A stretch of 64,000 nt of DNA, taken from positions 1 through 64,000 of the forward strand of contig CALFVF010000018.1 in NCBI GenBank assembly GCA_937928735.1, read 5' to 3'. Below, piece by piece: positions 26,188 through 34,725 of this stretch. The position numbers were made by a program, and so were the translations under genes. The notes under the pieces are model-generated. The model saw nothing but the letters and a program-made list of their open reading frames with translations. It made no database searches and had not been told where the DNA came from. Source of the DNA: an uncultured Verrucomicrobiales bacterium. Lineage in GTDB: Bacteria > Verrucomicrobiota > Verrucomicrobiia > Verrucomicrobiales > Akkermansiaceae. The stretch's first letter is position 1. Each line of letters opens with the position of its first letter.

Positions 26188-27900
26188 CTACTCCATGCCT
26201 CCTAGATCAGAGCTGGTCACTGAAATCACTTCCTCGATTGTGGTTTGGCCTTGCAGCACTTTGCTCCATCCATACTCTCGCATGACCTTATAGCCATCTT
26301 TCTGAGCCTGCACTAGGAGCTCGTTCTTCGGTAAACCTTGGGCCACCATTTCCTGCATCGCCTCAGTGAGGATGACGATTTCATAAATCGCCAATCGCCC
26401 ACTGTAACCCGTATTTCGACAGCGATCACAACCCTTCGCATCGTACGCTTGCCCCTCAAACTCGCTTGGAATGCCTAATTCATGCCACTCCACTAGATCG
26501 ATATCACGTGGTGTGCGGCAGTGCGCACATAGCTTACGCACAAGTCGCTGCGCTAAAAATGCACGTACAGCTGCTGAAATCAGAAAGGGATCCACTCCCA
26601 TATCAGCGAGACGAGAAATACCGCCCAGTGAGTCATTCGTGTGTAAGGTGCTAAACACTAAGTGACCAGTCAATGAGGCGCGAATCGCAATCTCAGCAGT
26701 CTCTAGATCTCGAATCTCCCCGATCATTACGACATTGGGGTCGGCACGCAGAATACTCCTCAGCCCTGTCGCAAAGCTCAGCCCAATTTCATTCTTCACC
26801 GCAATCTGCATCACCCCCTCTAGTTTATTCTCTACGGGATCCTCAATGGTGACGATTCTAGTTTCTGGTTTATTCAGTTCACTAAGAAATGTGTAAAGAC
26901 TCGTGGACTTACCCGATCCCGTGGGTCCTGTGATTAGGATAATACCATTGGGCAGAGCCAGTAGCATTCGGATCTTACGAAGGACATATTCTTCCATCCC
27001 TAGTCTCGCGATGTTGAATTTCTCCTGGTTTAGAAGACGCAGAGACACACTCTCGCCCTCTACAGTGGGAACAGTCGCCACACGAACATCAATAGTCGCC
27101 CCCTCAAACTCCAAGTTAATACGACCGTCCTGAGGCACTCGCTTCTCCGCAATATCAAGGCGCGACATGATCTTAAGACGTGCAATCACAGCACTCTGTA
27201 GTGCCTTAATATTATCAGGGACAGTCACATCCACCAGCATACCATCAATGCGGTAGCGGATTCTTAAATTACTCGCCAAGGGCTCCACGTGAATATCAGT
27301 CGCGCGCTGCTCTAGAGCCTCACGAATAATTTGATTCACAAATTTCACAACACTAGCCTCTTCATCATCATCAGCGTCAATGACATTGGCCTCATCACTA
27401 TTCTCAAGATTCTCGTAGTCCATATCACGACCCTCAAGAATTTGCTCAAATGTATCTGCCCCCAGACCATACAGTCCCCTGAGCGCATCATAGACTCGGC
27501 GCCGAGATGTCATTTTCCAGCGTATCGGAATATCAAGCTCTCGAGCCACAGCCTGTTTCGCCACAATATTCAGTGGATCATAGGTCGCAAGTACAAGGGA
27601 CTGTGCCCCCTCTTCACCCTCAAGAGCCACCGGCAAAAGCCTATGCGGCAAAGCCACCTGTGGGCCACAGACCTCCCGAAGCTCCGCAATATTCTCAGGC
27701 CTCACCACTTCATCAAGCCACTCAAAGCCAAGCTGCTTTGCTAGAGCCTGAAGAAAATCCTCATCCCCCACCTCTCCAGAATCCAGAATATCCTCAACGG
27801 GAGAGCGCTGCATTCTCGCTGCGGAGGAAATTACCTCAGCCATTGCCTCCATATCCTGGCAACCACTCTCGCGCGCCGGTACCATCAGTAAATCCATCAT
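26188..27900 (-). CDS. GspE/PilB-family assembly ATPase
   Basis: This 570-residue cytoplasmic hexameric ATPase powers type IV pilus extension or type II secretion. The N-terminal MshEN/GSPII_E domain occupies about residues 25-150. The ATPase domain has Walker A GPTGSGKSTSLY (about 325), the Asp box IEDPVE, Walker B-like NVVMIGEIRDLETAEIA and the His box SLTGHLVFSTLHTND. A zinc-binding tetracysteine follows (CAHC...CDRC, about residues 453 to 488), as in PilB/GspE. With the downstream PilC/GspF gene this forms a minimal motor-platform pair. No prepilin, secretin or PilT gene is in the window, so pilus and T2SS roles cannot be separated. Confidence 0.95.
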   Translation of the reverse strand: MMDLLMVPARESGCQDMEAMAEVISSAARMQRSPVEDILDSGEVGDEDFLQALAKQLGFEWLDEVVRPENIAELREVCGPQVALPHRLLPVALEGEEGAQSLVLATYDPLNIVAKQAVARELDIPIRWKMTSRRRVYDALRGLYGLGADTFEQILEGRDMDYENLENSDEANVIDADDDEEASVVKFVNQIIREALEQRATDIHVEPLASNLRIRYRIDGMLVDVTVPDNIKALQSAVIARLKIMSRLDIAEKRVPQDGRINLEFEGATIDVRVATVPTVEGESVSLRLLNQEKFNIARLGMEEYVLRKIRMLLALPNGIILITGPTGSGKSTSLYTFLSELNKPETRIVTIEDPVENKLEGVMQIAVKNEIGLSFATGLRSILRADPNVVMIGEIRDLETAEIAIRASLTGHLVFSTLHTNDSLGGISRLADMGVDPFLISAAVRAFLAQRLVRKLCAHCRTPRDIDLVEWHELGIPSEFEGQAYDAKGCDRCRNTGYSGRLAIYEIVILTEAMQEMVAQGLPKNELLVQAQKDGYKVMREYGWSKVLQGQTTIEEVISVTSSDLGGME

Positions 27901-28041
27901 TTTGCTTTATTAGTGCTATAAATTAAATGCTCTCATGGCAACACGATGTCTCTAAAATTTCCATTTTCTTCCTCACACAACACAAACACTCCCTCACACG
28001 TCACACTGACCACTCTATGAAAATCTTTTCGCAGAAAGAAG

Positions 28042-28070
28042 TTGCTCACACCTCATCCACAATTTAGTCT
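28042..28070 (+). promoter_or_regulatory. Likely promoter of the 6S RNA
   Basis: TTGCTC (28042-28047) and TAGTCT (28065-28070) are separated by 17 bases and lie about 10 bases upstream of the first base of the RNA closing stem. This fits a sigma-70 type promoter with a reduced -10 match. Confidence 0.5.
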
Positions 28071-28079
28071 CACCAGTAA

Positions 28080-28245
28080 CTTCTGTGCTCGACCACTATT
28101 GGCGTTCGCCCTGTCCGATGTATATAACAAGGGAGCTTCCCCAGTGCGTTCTATGTCATGCCTTCTTAGGAAGACAGAGAACACATGGGCGCTCCCACCT
28201 ACTGAGTTTTCGGTAAGAGGCTCTACGCCATGGACGGCACAGAGG
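28080..28245 (+). ncRNA. ssrS: Probable 6S RNA
   Basis: This 166-nt segment folds into one long, bulged rod with an open centre, the architecture of 6S RNA, which mimics an open promoter and sequesters sigma-70 RNA polymerase. The closing stem pairs CTTCTGTGC (28080-28088) with GCACAGAGG (28237-28245), continuing through CGACCA/TGGACG with one mismatch and TGGCGT/ACGCCA. A large central bubble follows, with a small hairpin (CTGA/TCGG) in its 3' strand. The terminal arm is made of GGGAGC/GCTCCC, CCCAGTG opposite CACATGGG, GTTCT/AGAAC, GTC/GAC and CCT/AGG. A run of seven T follows immediately. No ORF explains the region. The call rests on structure read by eye; primary-sequence matches to known 6S are limited. 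Confidence 0.72.
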
Positions 28246-28365
28246 TTTTTTTATCACTAGATGTATTTACATTATACCTCTAGAAAAAGCTATTACTCTG
28301 AGTTTTTTTATTGACGACATATTTCTTCTAGCCATTGTCAGATGTAACTTTTTTATTACATAAAC
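28246..28365. other. AT-rich leader region of the surface lipoprotein gene
   Basis: These 120 AT-rich bases lie between the 6S RNA and the next start codon and probably hold that gene's promoter. TTGACG near 28312 is a possible -35 without a convincing -10. Confidence 0.35.
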
Positions 28366-29628
28366 ATGCAGCTAAAACTTTTATTCAAAGCAGCCTCGTC
28401 GCTTCTCGTTGGCCTCTCTCTAGCTTCTCTTACAAGCTGTGGTGGTGGTGGTGGTGGCAATGACGATGATTTCACCGTACGTCCTAGTTCCTTAGAGGGA
28501 GTCACTCTAACGATGGTGGGCACCGCACCAGGAGGAGGTGCCGTTTCCTTTACTTTTAATGCTTCAGATTCGACAGCTGATATTAGTGACACCAATCCTA
28601 TTGAAACAGGTGGTGTTGTCTACAATGGCGGAACTACAATCTCTAACTTAGAGCCTATTTCCGGCGTAGCAGACATCAATGCCTTCTGGCCAACATCTGT
28701 CACTAACCTCAGCTACACATACGAAGCTGTGACAGACACGATTGGCTCCATAAGTATTACGAGTAATGCACAGCCTCAGTACCAAACAGGAGTCAATATC
28801 GCGGCCTCTGGTACGCCACATGCCTTCTTAAACAACGGCTTGAGTCTCAACCTCATCGTGACATTCCAGGCCACTGGCAATGTGATTGGCACTTCCTCAA
28901 TCAATATCACAAGCACTAACGGTGGTCCAGCTGGAATAGAAGCCACAAATAACCTAACCTTCTTTAGTACAGTTGTTGGTACAGCCACAACTAACGTTGC
29001 CTTTCCTCAGTCTATTAACACACCACCTGGACTAGGCACACTCCCTCCTGGAGGGATCACTGTAGCGGCTACAGCTCAAGGTAATTTCAGTGTAGATGGC
29101 GGCACAGCACCTAACTTACCAGTGAACTACTCCTCTGCACAAAGTAACTTAAACTTCACTGGCAATGCTCCTGTTTCTCTAACTGGCGCTACCATTATCG
29201 GCACTAATTTTGCAGATCCAGCAGCACCAGGAACTGGGGCCGACCCCAGCCTCAATTTTGAATGGCAATTTAGCCCCACTCCAACGGCTCTCTCAGCAGA
29301 CCCACTAGTTGAGACTGGCACGCTCAACATCACAGGAACATCGGCAATTCCTCCCAGACTCGCACCATTTGCAGCCGATTACGTCTACACCAGAGATAGT
29401 GTAGATGGAGACGGCGCTACTCTAGAGATCACACCCCAAGCTGGTGTACTTCCAGCAGGCGCAATGTTTATTCAAGGTGGGGTCGTCACCCTCAACTTCA
29501 CAGCCTCGCAGACCCCCACACAAAGTGCTGCAGGCAACTACACCACACCTGGAAACGCAAGCACACCATCAAACCAAGGGAACTTTACCACACTAAACTT
29601 GCCTAACGTACCACCATTTACCTTGTAG
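28366..29628 (+). CDS. Large surface or periplasmic lipoprotein, beta-rich, unknown function
   Basis: This 420-residue protein has a clear lipoprotein signal (SLLVGLSLASLTSC, cysteine at residue 25) followed by a Gly run and acidic residues (GGGGGGNDDD). The rest is rich in Thr, Asn, Gly and Ser with many short beta-like segments and almost no charged residues, typical of surface-exposed or beta-sandwich lipoproteins. No catalytic motif is seen. A two-fold internal similarity is suggested by repeated segments around TLTMVGTAPGGGAVSFTFN and the later TLEITPQAGVLPAGAMFIQ, but this is weak. The gene is monocistronic with its own terminator. Confidence 0.8.
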   Translation: MQLKLLFKAASSLLVGLSLASLTSCGGGGGGNDDDFTVRPSSLEGVTLTMVGTAPGGGAVSFTFNASDSTADISDTNPIETGGVVYNGGTTISNLEPISGVADINAFWPTSVTNLSYTYEAVTDTIGSISITSNAQPQYQTGVNIAASGTPHAFLNNGLSLNLIVTFQATGNVIGTSSINITSTNGGPAGIEATNNLTFFSTVVGTATTNVAFPQSINTPPGLGTLPPGGITVAATAQGNFSVDGGTAPNLPVNYSSAQSNLNFTGNAPVSLTGATIIGTNFADPAAPGTGADPSLNFEWQFSPTPTALSADPLVETGTLNITGTSAIPPRLAPFAADYVYTRDSVDGDGATLEITPQAGVLPAGAMFIQGGVVTLNFTASQTPTQSAAGNYTTPGNASTPSNQGNFTTLNLPNVPPFTL

Positions 29629-29648
29629 AAGATTACTAGTATTTTAGA

Positions 29649-29682
29649 AAAACAGGCTACCTGAGTGTAGCCTGTTTTTTTA
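29649..29682 (+). terminator. Intrinsic terminator of the surface lipoprotein gene
   Basis: AAACAGGCTAC (29650-29660) and GTAGCCTGTTT (29667-29677) form an 11-bp stem with a 6-nt loop followed by a T-run. Confidence 0.9.
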
Positions 29683-29739
29683 TTTCATCTATATCGCTCC
29701 GCAAAGCACATCTTCATCAACTAACTTCCAATGAAAAGT

Positions 29740-29870
29740 ACCTTCAGATTGTTTCCAGTCAAAGGTTCATACAATCGCATTTGAATCAACTCGTAGGAAT
29801 CGTGGGCAGTGCAGAAATGGTGAAATCTAATCCTATTTTCAGAAACACATTTGCCAAGGACGCCCTGCAG
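29740..29870 (+). repeat. Dispersed hairpin repeat, type C copy 2 (diverged)
   Basis: This segment aligns with 22-147 at roughly two of three positions. It shares TTCAGATTGTTTC (29744-29756), the CAATC...GAATCG stem positions, TGCAGAAATGG and CGCCCT at the right edge. Pairing of the outer stem is weaker than in copy 1, so the copy looks decayed. The longest reading frame of the next gene begins inside it, which argues for the later start at 29881. Confidence 0.55.
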
Positions 29871-29880
29871 AGTGAAACTA

Positions 29881-31250
29881 TGTTTCAAAGCGTTAGGGTA
29901 AATCAAGTGATTGTATTTCTTTCTTCCCCAGCAGTGACTTTCTATACAAGACACAAAAACCGCTGTCTGATTCCAATCTTAGCACTCATACTACTCTCTC
30001 TCACGAGCTGTATTCAAGCAAGATTAGAAAAACGCCTACAGAGACACCAAGCGTCACTCATTCAAGACCAAATTGCGATTGAAACCGCTCTCAAGCAAAA
30101 TGATGTCAAATCCATTACATGGGAAAAGGCTATAGAATTGATCCACGAGAGGAATTCAACATACAAACAATCACTGAATTCCATAGAATTAGCAAAAAGA
30201 AACCAAAGAAGGCAGTGGTGGAGCCTAGCTCCAAGAATAGGTACTTTTATCAATGTGAGCTCTAGCTTATCAGAACTCAGTAACATAAATTCTGACAGCA
30301 TCAGTGCCTCCATCTTCTCTAACCTCAATGTTCCTAATCCATACGCCTTTCATGCACAGCTCTATGCCAATAAGCTGCAGATATTAGGCTCAGAGCTCCG
30401 GCATGAGAACAATAAGAGAACAGTCTATATTAGCCTCTATTCCCTCTATCGAGACCAAGAGATCCACTCTCTCGAGAAACAAAGATTTAACCAACTCCTA
30501 GAGAACCTAGATAAACTCAATTTAGAAGAATGGGAGGTTCAGTTCAGGAACGTAACTCGCCTTAAAAAGACAATCAAGCGCCGCGAACATGCCATCCGAC
30601 AACGCTTTAACACGATCTTTAACACACCTGGTGAAGGCCCCTGGAAAATCGTAGGACCAGTTCCCAGTATTGACTACAGCCAACAGTTTGAGACCCTCAA
30701 ACTCAACCACAACGACTACGGCAAATTAGGCTTCATGCAGCACATTCTCGAAATCGAGCTCAATGCCCTCACCCTCGCTAGAGCTAAGGTTCAGAGAGCC
30801 CCTGCTTTGAATTTCAACTTAGACACTCCCCCTTTATTTAATAACAATTCAAATCAGAGCTTTGACTCCGATACGATTAACTTATTTACTGGTGCTTCTA
30901 AAACACTCGATCTCAGAGACCCTCTTGATCTCGAGAAACTTCGCGACACAAAAGAGCGCGTCACTCGCTCTAGACAAGCTCTAAAAATACAAATCAGTAA
31001 TGAACTCATTCGCTTTGACCAATTAAAGGAAAATTACTCAGAAAACCTTCAGAATATAGCTCGTATTGAGAAAACCCTCTCTCAAATGACTCATGAGCAA
31101 CTTGAAGGCTTCAGTAATAAACAATTTATAGAGTTCTCGCAATCATTCCATGATCTCAACAAGGAACTCACAGAGAGTAGACACCGTAAAAAAGCCTTAG
31201 AATTAGAATTTTGGAAATGGGACGAAAGTTATTGGAAATACTTCAAATGA
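29881..31250 (+). CDS. TolC-like outer-membrane efflux lipoprotein
   Basis: This protein of about 456 residues has a lipoprotein-type signal (PILALILLSLTSC) and two long helical halves typical of the outer-membrane efflux family. The characteristic AL-x-x-AR segment is LNALTLARAKVQRAPALNFNLD, and long amphipathic coiled-coil regions flank it. ATG 29881 is chosen; frames starting at 29781 would translate part of a dispersed repeat. The stop overlaps the next start (ATGA at 31247-31250), linking it to the adaptor gene. It is inferred to form the exit duct of a tripartite ABC exporter. The four-gene block is visibly more AT-rich than its surroundings. Confidence 0.8.
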
Positions 31251-32368
31251 AAGTAGCGCTATTTACTCTGCTACTACTTTCATTGAATCAAGCTCAAAGC
31301 CAGATTCCTTCTGAATCTAGCACTCTAGATACACCTCCTATCTCTTCTTACACTCTTTCCGATAAAGTCTGGATAGGTACTGAGGTGTTTCAAATCACTT
31401 ATTTAAATCAAACCCACTTCATCCAACCTACAGCTTTGAAAATGACATTACTTGTCGCTGATGGGGAATGGGTCTCTCAAGACACTCCCTTAGCAACAAG
31501 TAACTCGGAAAAACTACATCTTGAAAAACGAAGTTACCTCCTAGAGAAGTCCCAATTAAGTATCGATCTCAAAGAACTAAAAAAAGAACAGCGGAAATTT
31601 ATTCAATCTATTCGCGCGGAAATAGCTACTCTCAAAGAAGAATTAAAAAAAATTCAAATTCTTCATGATAACCCTAGCTTACCGGAAAACTTAAAACAAA
31701 AGTCTCTCTCCGTAAAACAAGAACTGTTAGAATCTATCCAAGAACTTGAAGAAGAGCTAAAACCCGAACAATTAGCTCTCACCTTGGACAATCAAAAAGA
31801 AGAGTTAGAAATACGCTTCCTAAAAGCCGAACAATCTTATCGGGAACTTGAGGATAATTCCACTATACTAGCACCCTTCGAGGGCCGCTTAGAGTACCTA
31901 ATCAAAGATATGGAGCTGAACCAACCAGTGCGAATCGACTCAGGGGAAGAATACATCTCTTTAACCAATGACGAGGAGGTTCAGTTTGTTTGTTCTCCAT
32001 CCTCAGAGTATCTTAAGCTTGCCCAGCCTCTGCAAGTCACGATTGAAATCGACATGTTAGACAAGAAAATTTCTGCCCATTTCCACAACCAGCTCATTAC
32101 GACTAAATCAAACCGCCGCCTCAAACAATTAGCCTTCAGAACGGAAGAAAAACGCGAGGACTTAATTAAGCACATCAACACAAGCAGAATGGGTCAAGTC
32201 TACTATAACTTTGAAAAACCATGCTATCTAGTACCGAAAAAAAACATCCTCTCCCTTTATCCTGAAATACTTGAGAAAGAAGGCTGGAGAGGCCTTGCTA
32301 AGAAACTCTGGCCAGAACAAGAACTGGTCTATATCGCACCGAAGCACCTAGCCATTGGAAAACCCTAA
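31247..32368 (+). CDS. Periplasmic adaptor (HlyD/MacA-like) of an ABC exporter
   Basis: This protein of about 373 residues has a cleavable signal (MKVALFTLLLLSLNQAQSQ). A split lipoyl-like domain is seen in two halves (LLVADGEWVSQDTPLATSN and STILAPFEGRLEYLIKDME) flanking a long coiled-coil hairpin (about residues 90-215, rich in Lys/Glu/Leu). This is the layout of membrane-fusion proteins that bridge an inner-membrane transporter to a TolC duct. ATG 31247 overlaps the upstream stop codon by ATGA, indicating translational coupling. The ABC ATPase gene begins 8 bp after its stop. Confidence 0.82.
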   Translation: MKVALFTLLLLSLNQAQSQIPSESSTLDTPPISSYTLSDKVWIGTEVFQITYLNQTHFIQPTALKMTLLVADGEWVSQDTPLATSNSEKLHLEKRSYLLEKSQLSIDLKELKKEQRKFIQSIRAEIATLKEELKKIQILHDNPSLPENLKQKSLSVKQELLESIQELEEELKPEQLALTLDNQKEELEIRFLKAEQSYRELEDNSTILAPFEGRLEYLIKDMELNQPVRIDSGEEYISLTNDEEVQFVCSPSSEYLKLAQPLQVTIEIDMLDKKISAHFHNQLITTKSNRRLKQLAFRTEEKREDLIKHINTSRMGQVYYNFEKPCYLVPKKNILSLYPEILEKEGWRGLAKKLWPEQELVYIAPKHLAIGKP

Positions 32369-32376
32369 TTTCATCT

Positions 32377-33051
32377 ATGTCCATTGAGTGCAGCAATATA
32401 AGTTTTGCTTATTCAAAAAAGCAAAAACCTATTTTTAAGGATTTTAATTTTTCTATACACCCTGGCTTAACGCTCATAAAAGGGTTTTCAGGTTGTGGTA
32501 AGAGCACTCTATTGAGACTCTTGGCTTCTCTTCTTAAGCCCAGTAGCGGAACAATTAAAGTGAGCAGCACACACTCTTACGGTAGTTCTAATTACCTCCG
32601 AAAGGATATTGGTTTTGTCTTCCAGCAGCTCAATCTACTCCCTCTCGCCACTATTCGCCGAAATATTCAAATAGCCACCCAACTAGCAGGCCATCCAGCT
32701 AAAGCCGCTGAGATATGGCTCTCCACCTTGGGCTTAGAAGAATTCGCTAGTAAAAAACCAACTCAGCTCTCTGGAGGCCAAATCCAGCGTGCCTCCATTG
32801 CTCGTGCTTTGGCCAAGGCCCCTCAGATTGTCTTACTCGATGAACCTACCTCTGGACTGGATGACTTGAATACAGAACTCATTTGTAAAGTCCTAAAAAA
32901 CTACGCCGTCGATGATAAATTATGCATTATTGCAACACATGATCAACGCCTACACTCTATAGCAGATGACATCCACGATTTTAATACCTACCTACCTGTG
33001 GAAAAACACCTTCAAAAGATGGCAGGAAAACCCGATCTCCCCTCTCAGTAA
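32377..33051 (+). CDS. ABC transporter ATPase (MacB/LolD type)
   Basis: This 224-residue stand-alone nucleotide-binding subunit has every motif present: Walker A GFSGCGKST, Q-loop FVFQQLNLLP, signature LSGGQIQRA, Walker B IVLLDEPTSGLDD and the H-loop ATHDQR. This subfamily serves lipoprotein release (LolD) or mechanotransmission exporters (MacB). Its 3' end overlaps the permease gene by about 85 bp in another frame. Together with the TolC-like, adaptor and permease genes it forms one operon. Confidence 0.93.
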   Translation: MSIECSNISFAYSKKQKPIFKDFNFSIHPGLTLIKGFSGCGKSTLLRLLASLLKPSSGTIKVSSTHSYGSSNYLRKDIGFVFQQLNLLPLATIRRNIQIATQLAGHPAKAAEIWLSTLGLEEFASKKPTQLSGGQIQRASIARALAKAPQIVLLDEPTSGLDDLNTELICKVLKNYAVDDKLCIIATHDQRLHSIADDIHDFNTYLPVEKHLQKMAGKPDLPSQ

Positions 33052-34105
33052 AATCATCATTACCTACCTCCTCTGTCTATTTGCCATACTCATTCTAGTA
33101 TCCTTTCAACAAGTTAAAAAAACTTGGCTCAAACAACTCCAAGAAAACAACTCGCTTCACATCGAGTTAAACGAATTTGTCGAAGGTAATGATGCTTCTT
33201 CTTACCTTCCTACTTTTGTAGAAGAATCCAAGATTTGGCCGTATTATTTCACTGACTCTAAAATAGACTTTTACTTTCAACCTAACATACGTGCTCAAAC
33301 CAGCCGTGGCAAGTATGTCCGTACACTCGTCGCCCTCAATCACCACGACATCCTTAGCCCAAATCCTAGTGAAGGCCCACAAGCAGTGCTACTCAAAGAA
33401 GATATACAGCCTGAAAACACGTTTGAGGAAGTCACTCTCAATAATCATTCCATCACGGTGCGCTGTGTTCCAATGCCTGAGATCTTAAGCTCTCTCTCTT
33501 ATGGCACAGAGCTTCTGCTACTTGATTATGATATGACTCAGTCTTTTACAAACGTCAGCTTTACTTCACACATTTTTGCCCAGTTGAATTCTATCGAAGA
33601 TGTAGAGAAATTTGCCGCGCTCTCGAGTGCATACTATAAGGCAGAGAGACGCACACTAAAAACAAACTCTTCTTTACCAATTCTGCGTCAAATTAAAAAC
33701 TTAAATTCCATTCAAGATTATATTCGGAGTGGCTTGGTCTTAGGCTGTGGTTTTATTCTTAGTATCATTATCGCTTCTATTGCATGCCTAGAGGTCTACC
33801 AAGAACGTTATTTATTTGCTCTTTTAAAAAGCTTCGGGATCCCTAATTTTGTTCTCTTTTTCCATATTATCTTTGAAAACTTTTTAGCTATTCTCATTGG
33901 ACTCATGCTCAGCTATGTATCTTGGAAAGAAATCTATGATAAATTGCTCTCTATTCCCAACATACCTATTCCATTAGCTCGTGATGCGACACTCTCATTC
34001 TCTGATTTTTCAACAGTCATCCTATTCTGCTTGGTATCAGTGATTTTGGCTTCAAGCCCAGCTATTTCTACATTAAGAAAACCAGCAGGCCTAACACTCC
34101 AGTAG
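32966..34105 (+). CDS. ABC transporter permease (FtsX/MacB-like)
   Basis: This membrane subunit of about 370 residues has the four-helix MacB layout. The first helix is near the N-terminus (IIITYLLCLFAILILVSF). A periplasmic domain of about 190 residues follows, then three helices in the C-terminal FtsX-type block (LVLGCGFILSIIIASIACLEV, ILFCLVSVILASSPAIS). The ATG at 32966 overlaps the ATPase gene by 86 bp. Family members often begin directly at a segment like LWKNTFKRWQENPLSPLSK, so initiation at a non-ATG codon near 32996 is possible. Substrate is unknown. Confidence 0.82.
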   Translation: MTSTILIPTYLWKNTFKRWQENPISPLSKIIITYLLCLFAILILVSFQQVKKTWLKQLQENNSLHIELNEFVEGNDASSYLPTFVEESKIWPYYFTDSKIDFYFQPNIRAQTSRGKYVRTLVALNHHDILSPNPSEGPQAVLLKEDIQPENTFEEVTLNNHSITVRCVPMPEILSSLSYGTELLLLDYDMTQSFTNVSFTSHIFAQLNSIEDVEKFAALSSAYYKAERRTLKTNSSLPILRQIKNLNSIQDYIRSGLVLGCGFILSIIIASIACLEVYQERYLFALLKSFGIPNFVLFFHIIFENFLAILIGLMLSYVSWKEIYDKLLSIPNIPIPLARDATLSFSDFSTVILFCLVSVILASSPAISTLRKPAGLTLQ

Positions 34106-34176
34106 TACTCTATTCCGACCCAAAGGCCACCCCACCTTCATCACAAGAAACCTACAAATTGAGAGTCGAGGCAATT

Positions 34177-34725
34177 TTATTCAGGGGTAATACTAACAAT
34201 ACACTCTAGCACCAGTATCGAGGCTACTGCATCATAGAGGGCATCGTGCCAGGTTTTTTGGGGGACAACTTCATTAATTTTTCCTACAAGTTGGAGTTCT
34301 TTACAAACAGTGCCTAGAGAATGGTTTTCTAAATCAGGTAGCGTGGCTCGTGCGAGTTGTAGAGTATCTACCCATGGGCCAAAGTTATGCCCAGGGAAAG
34401 CACCTAGATAGCGCTTTTCTGTCCCGTGTCCGTGAGCGACTAATGTGCGCCCTCCAAGCATGGCTTTGAATCGTGGCCAGAGTAATGCCATTTTAGGAGC
34501 ATCGATGAGATCTGAGGTCTTAATGCCGTGCACTTTCTGTGCGGCCCAGGTGATATCTTGATCCGTGTAAATATAGGAACTCCACTGCTCAATAATTCCT
34601 TTCTCTAAACTCCAGCTCACCATACCCACTTGTATCGGAGCATCTGTTTTCCCCGTAGCAGTCCCTGCTGATTCAAAATCTATCGCGCAGAACTCGAGGG
34701 TTTCTAATGTCTGAGGGTCTATCAT
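34177..34725 (-). CDS. DnaQ-like 3'-5' exonuclease (DEDDh fold)
   Basis: This 182-residue exonuclease-fold protein has the ExoI motif CAIDFESAG, an ExoII region LVAHGHGTEKRYL and the ExoIII motif WHDALYDAVAS (HxAxxDA). The first and last acidic residues and the general-base His are present. At the ExoII position the usual FD of VAHNAxFD reads TE, so Glu replaces the metal-binding Asp, which could lower or alter activity. Its start overlaps the tsaB stop by ATGA (34722-34725), so it is translationally coupled to tsaB. The partner choice suggests nucleic-acid housekeeping, but the substrate is unknown. Confidence 0.82.
   Translation of the reverse strand: MIDPQTLETLEFCAIDFESAGTATGKTDAPIQVGMVSWSLEKGIIEQWSSYIYTDQDITWAAQKVHGIKTSDLIDAPKMALLWPRFKAMLGGRTLVAHGHGTEKRYLGAFPGHNFGPWVDTLQLARATLPDLENHSLGTVCKELQLVGKINEVVPQKTWHDALYDAVASILVLECIVSITPE

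Noticed and set aside
28139-28260. Riboswitch in the leader of the surface lipoprotein gene
   Set aside because: The structure is a closed rod ending in a T-run, more than 100 bases from the gene, and no known riboswitch core is evident. 6S RNA fits better.
29781-29880. N-terminal extension of the TolC-like protein from TTG 29781
   Set aside because: These codons coincide with the type C repeat copy and precede the signal peptide by over 70 residues, so the start is placed at 29881.
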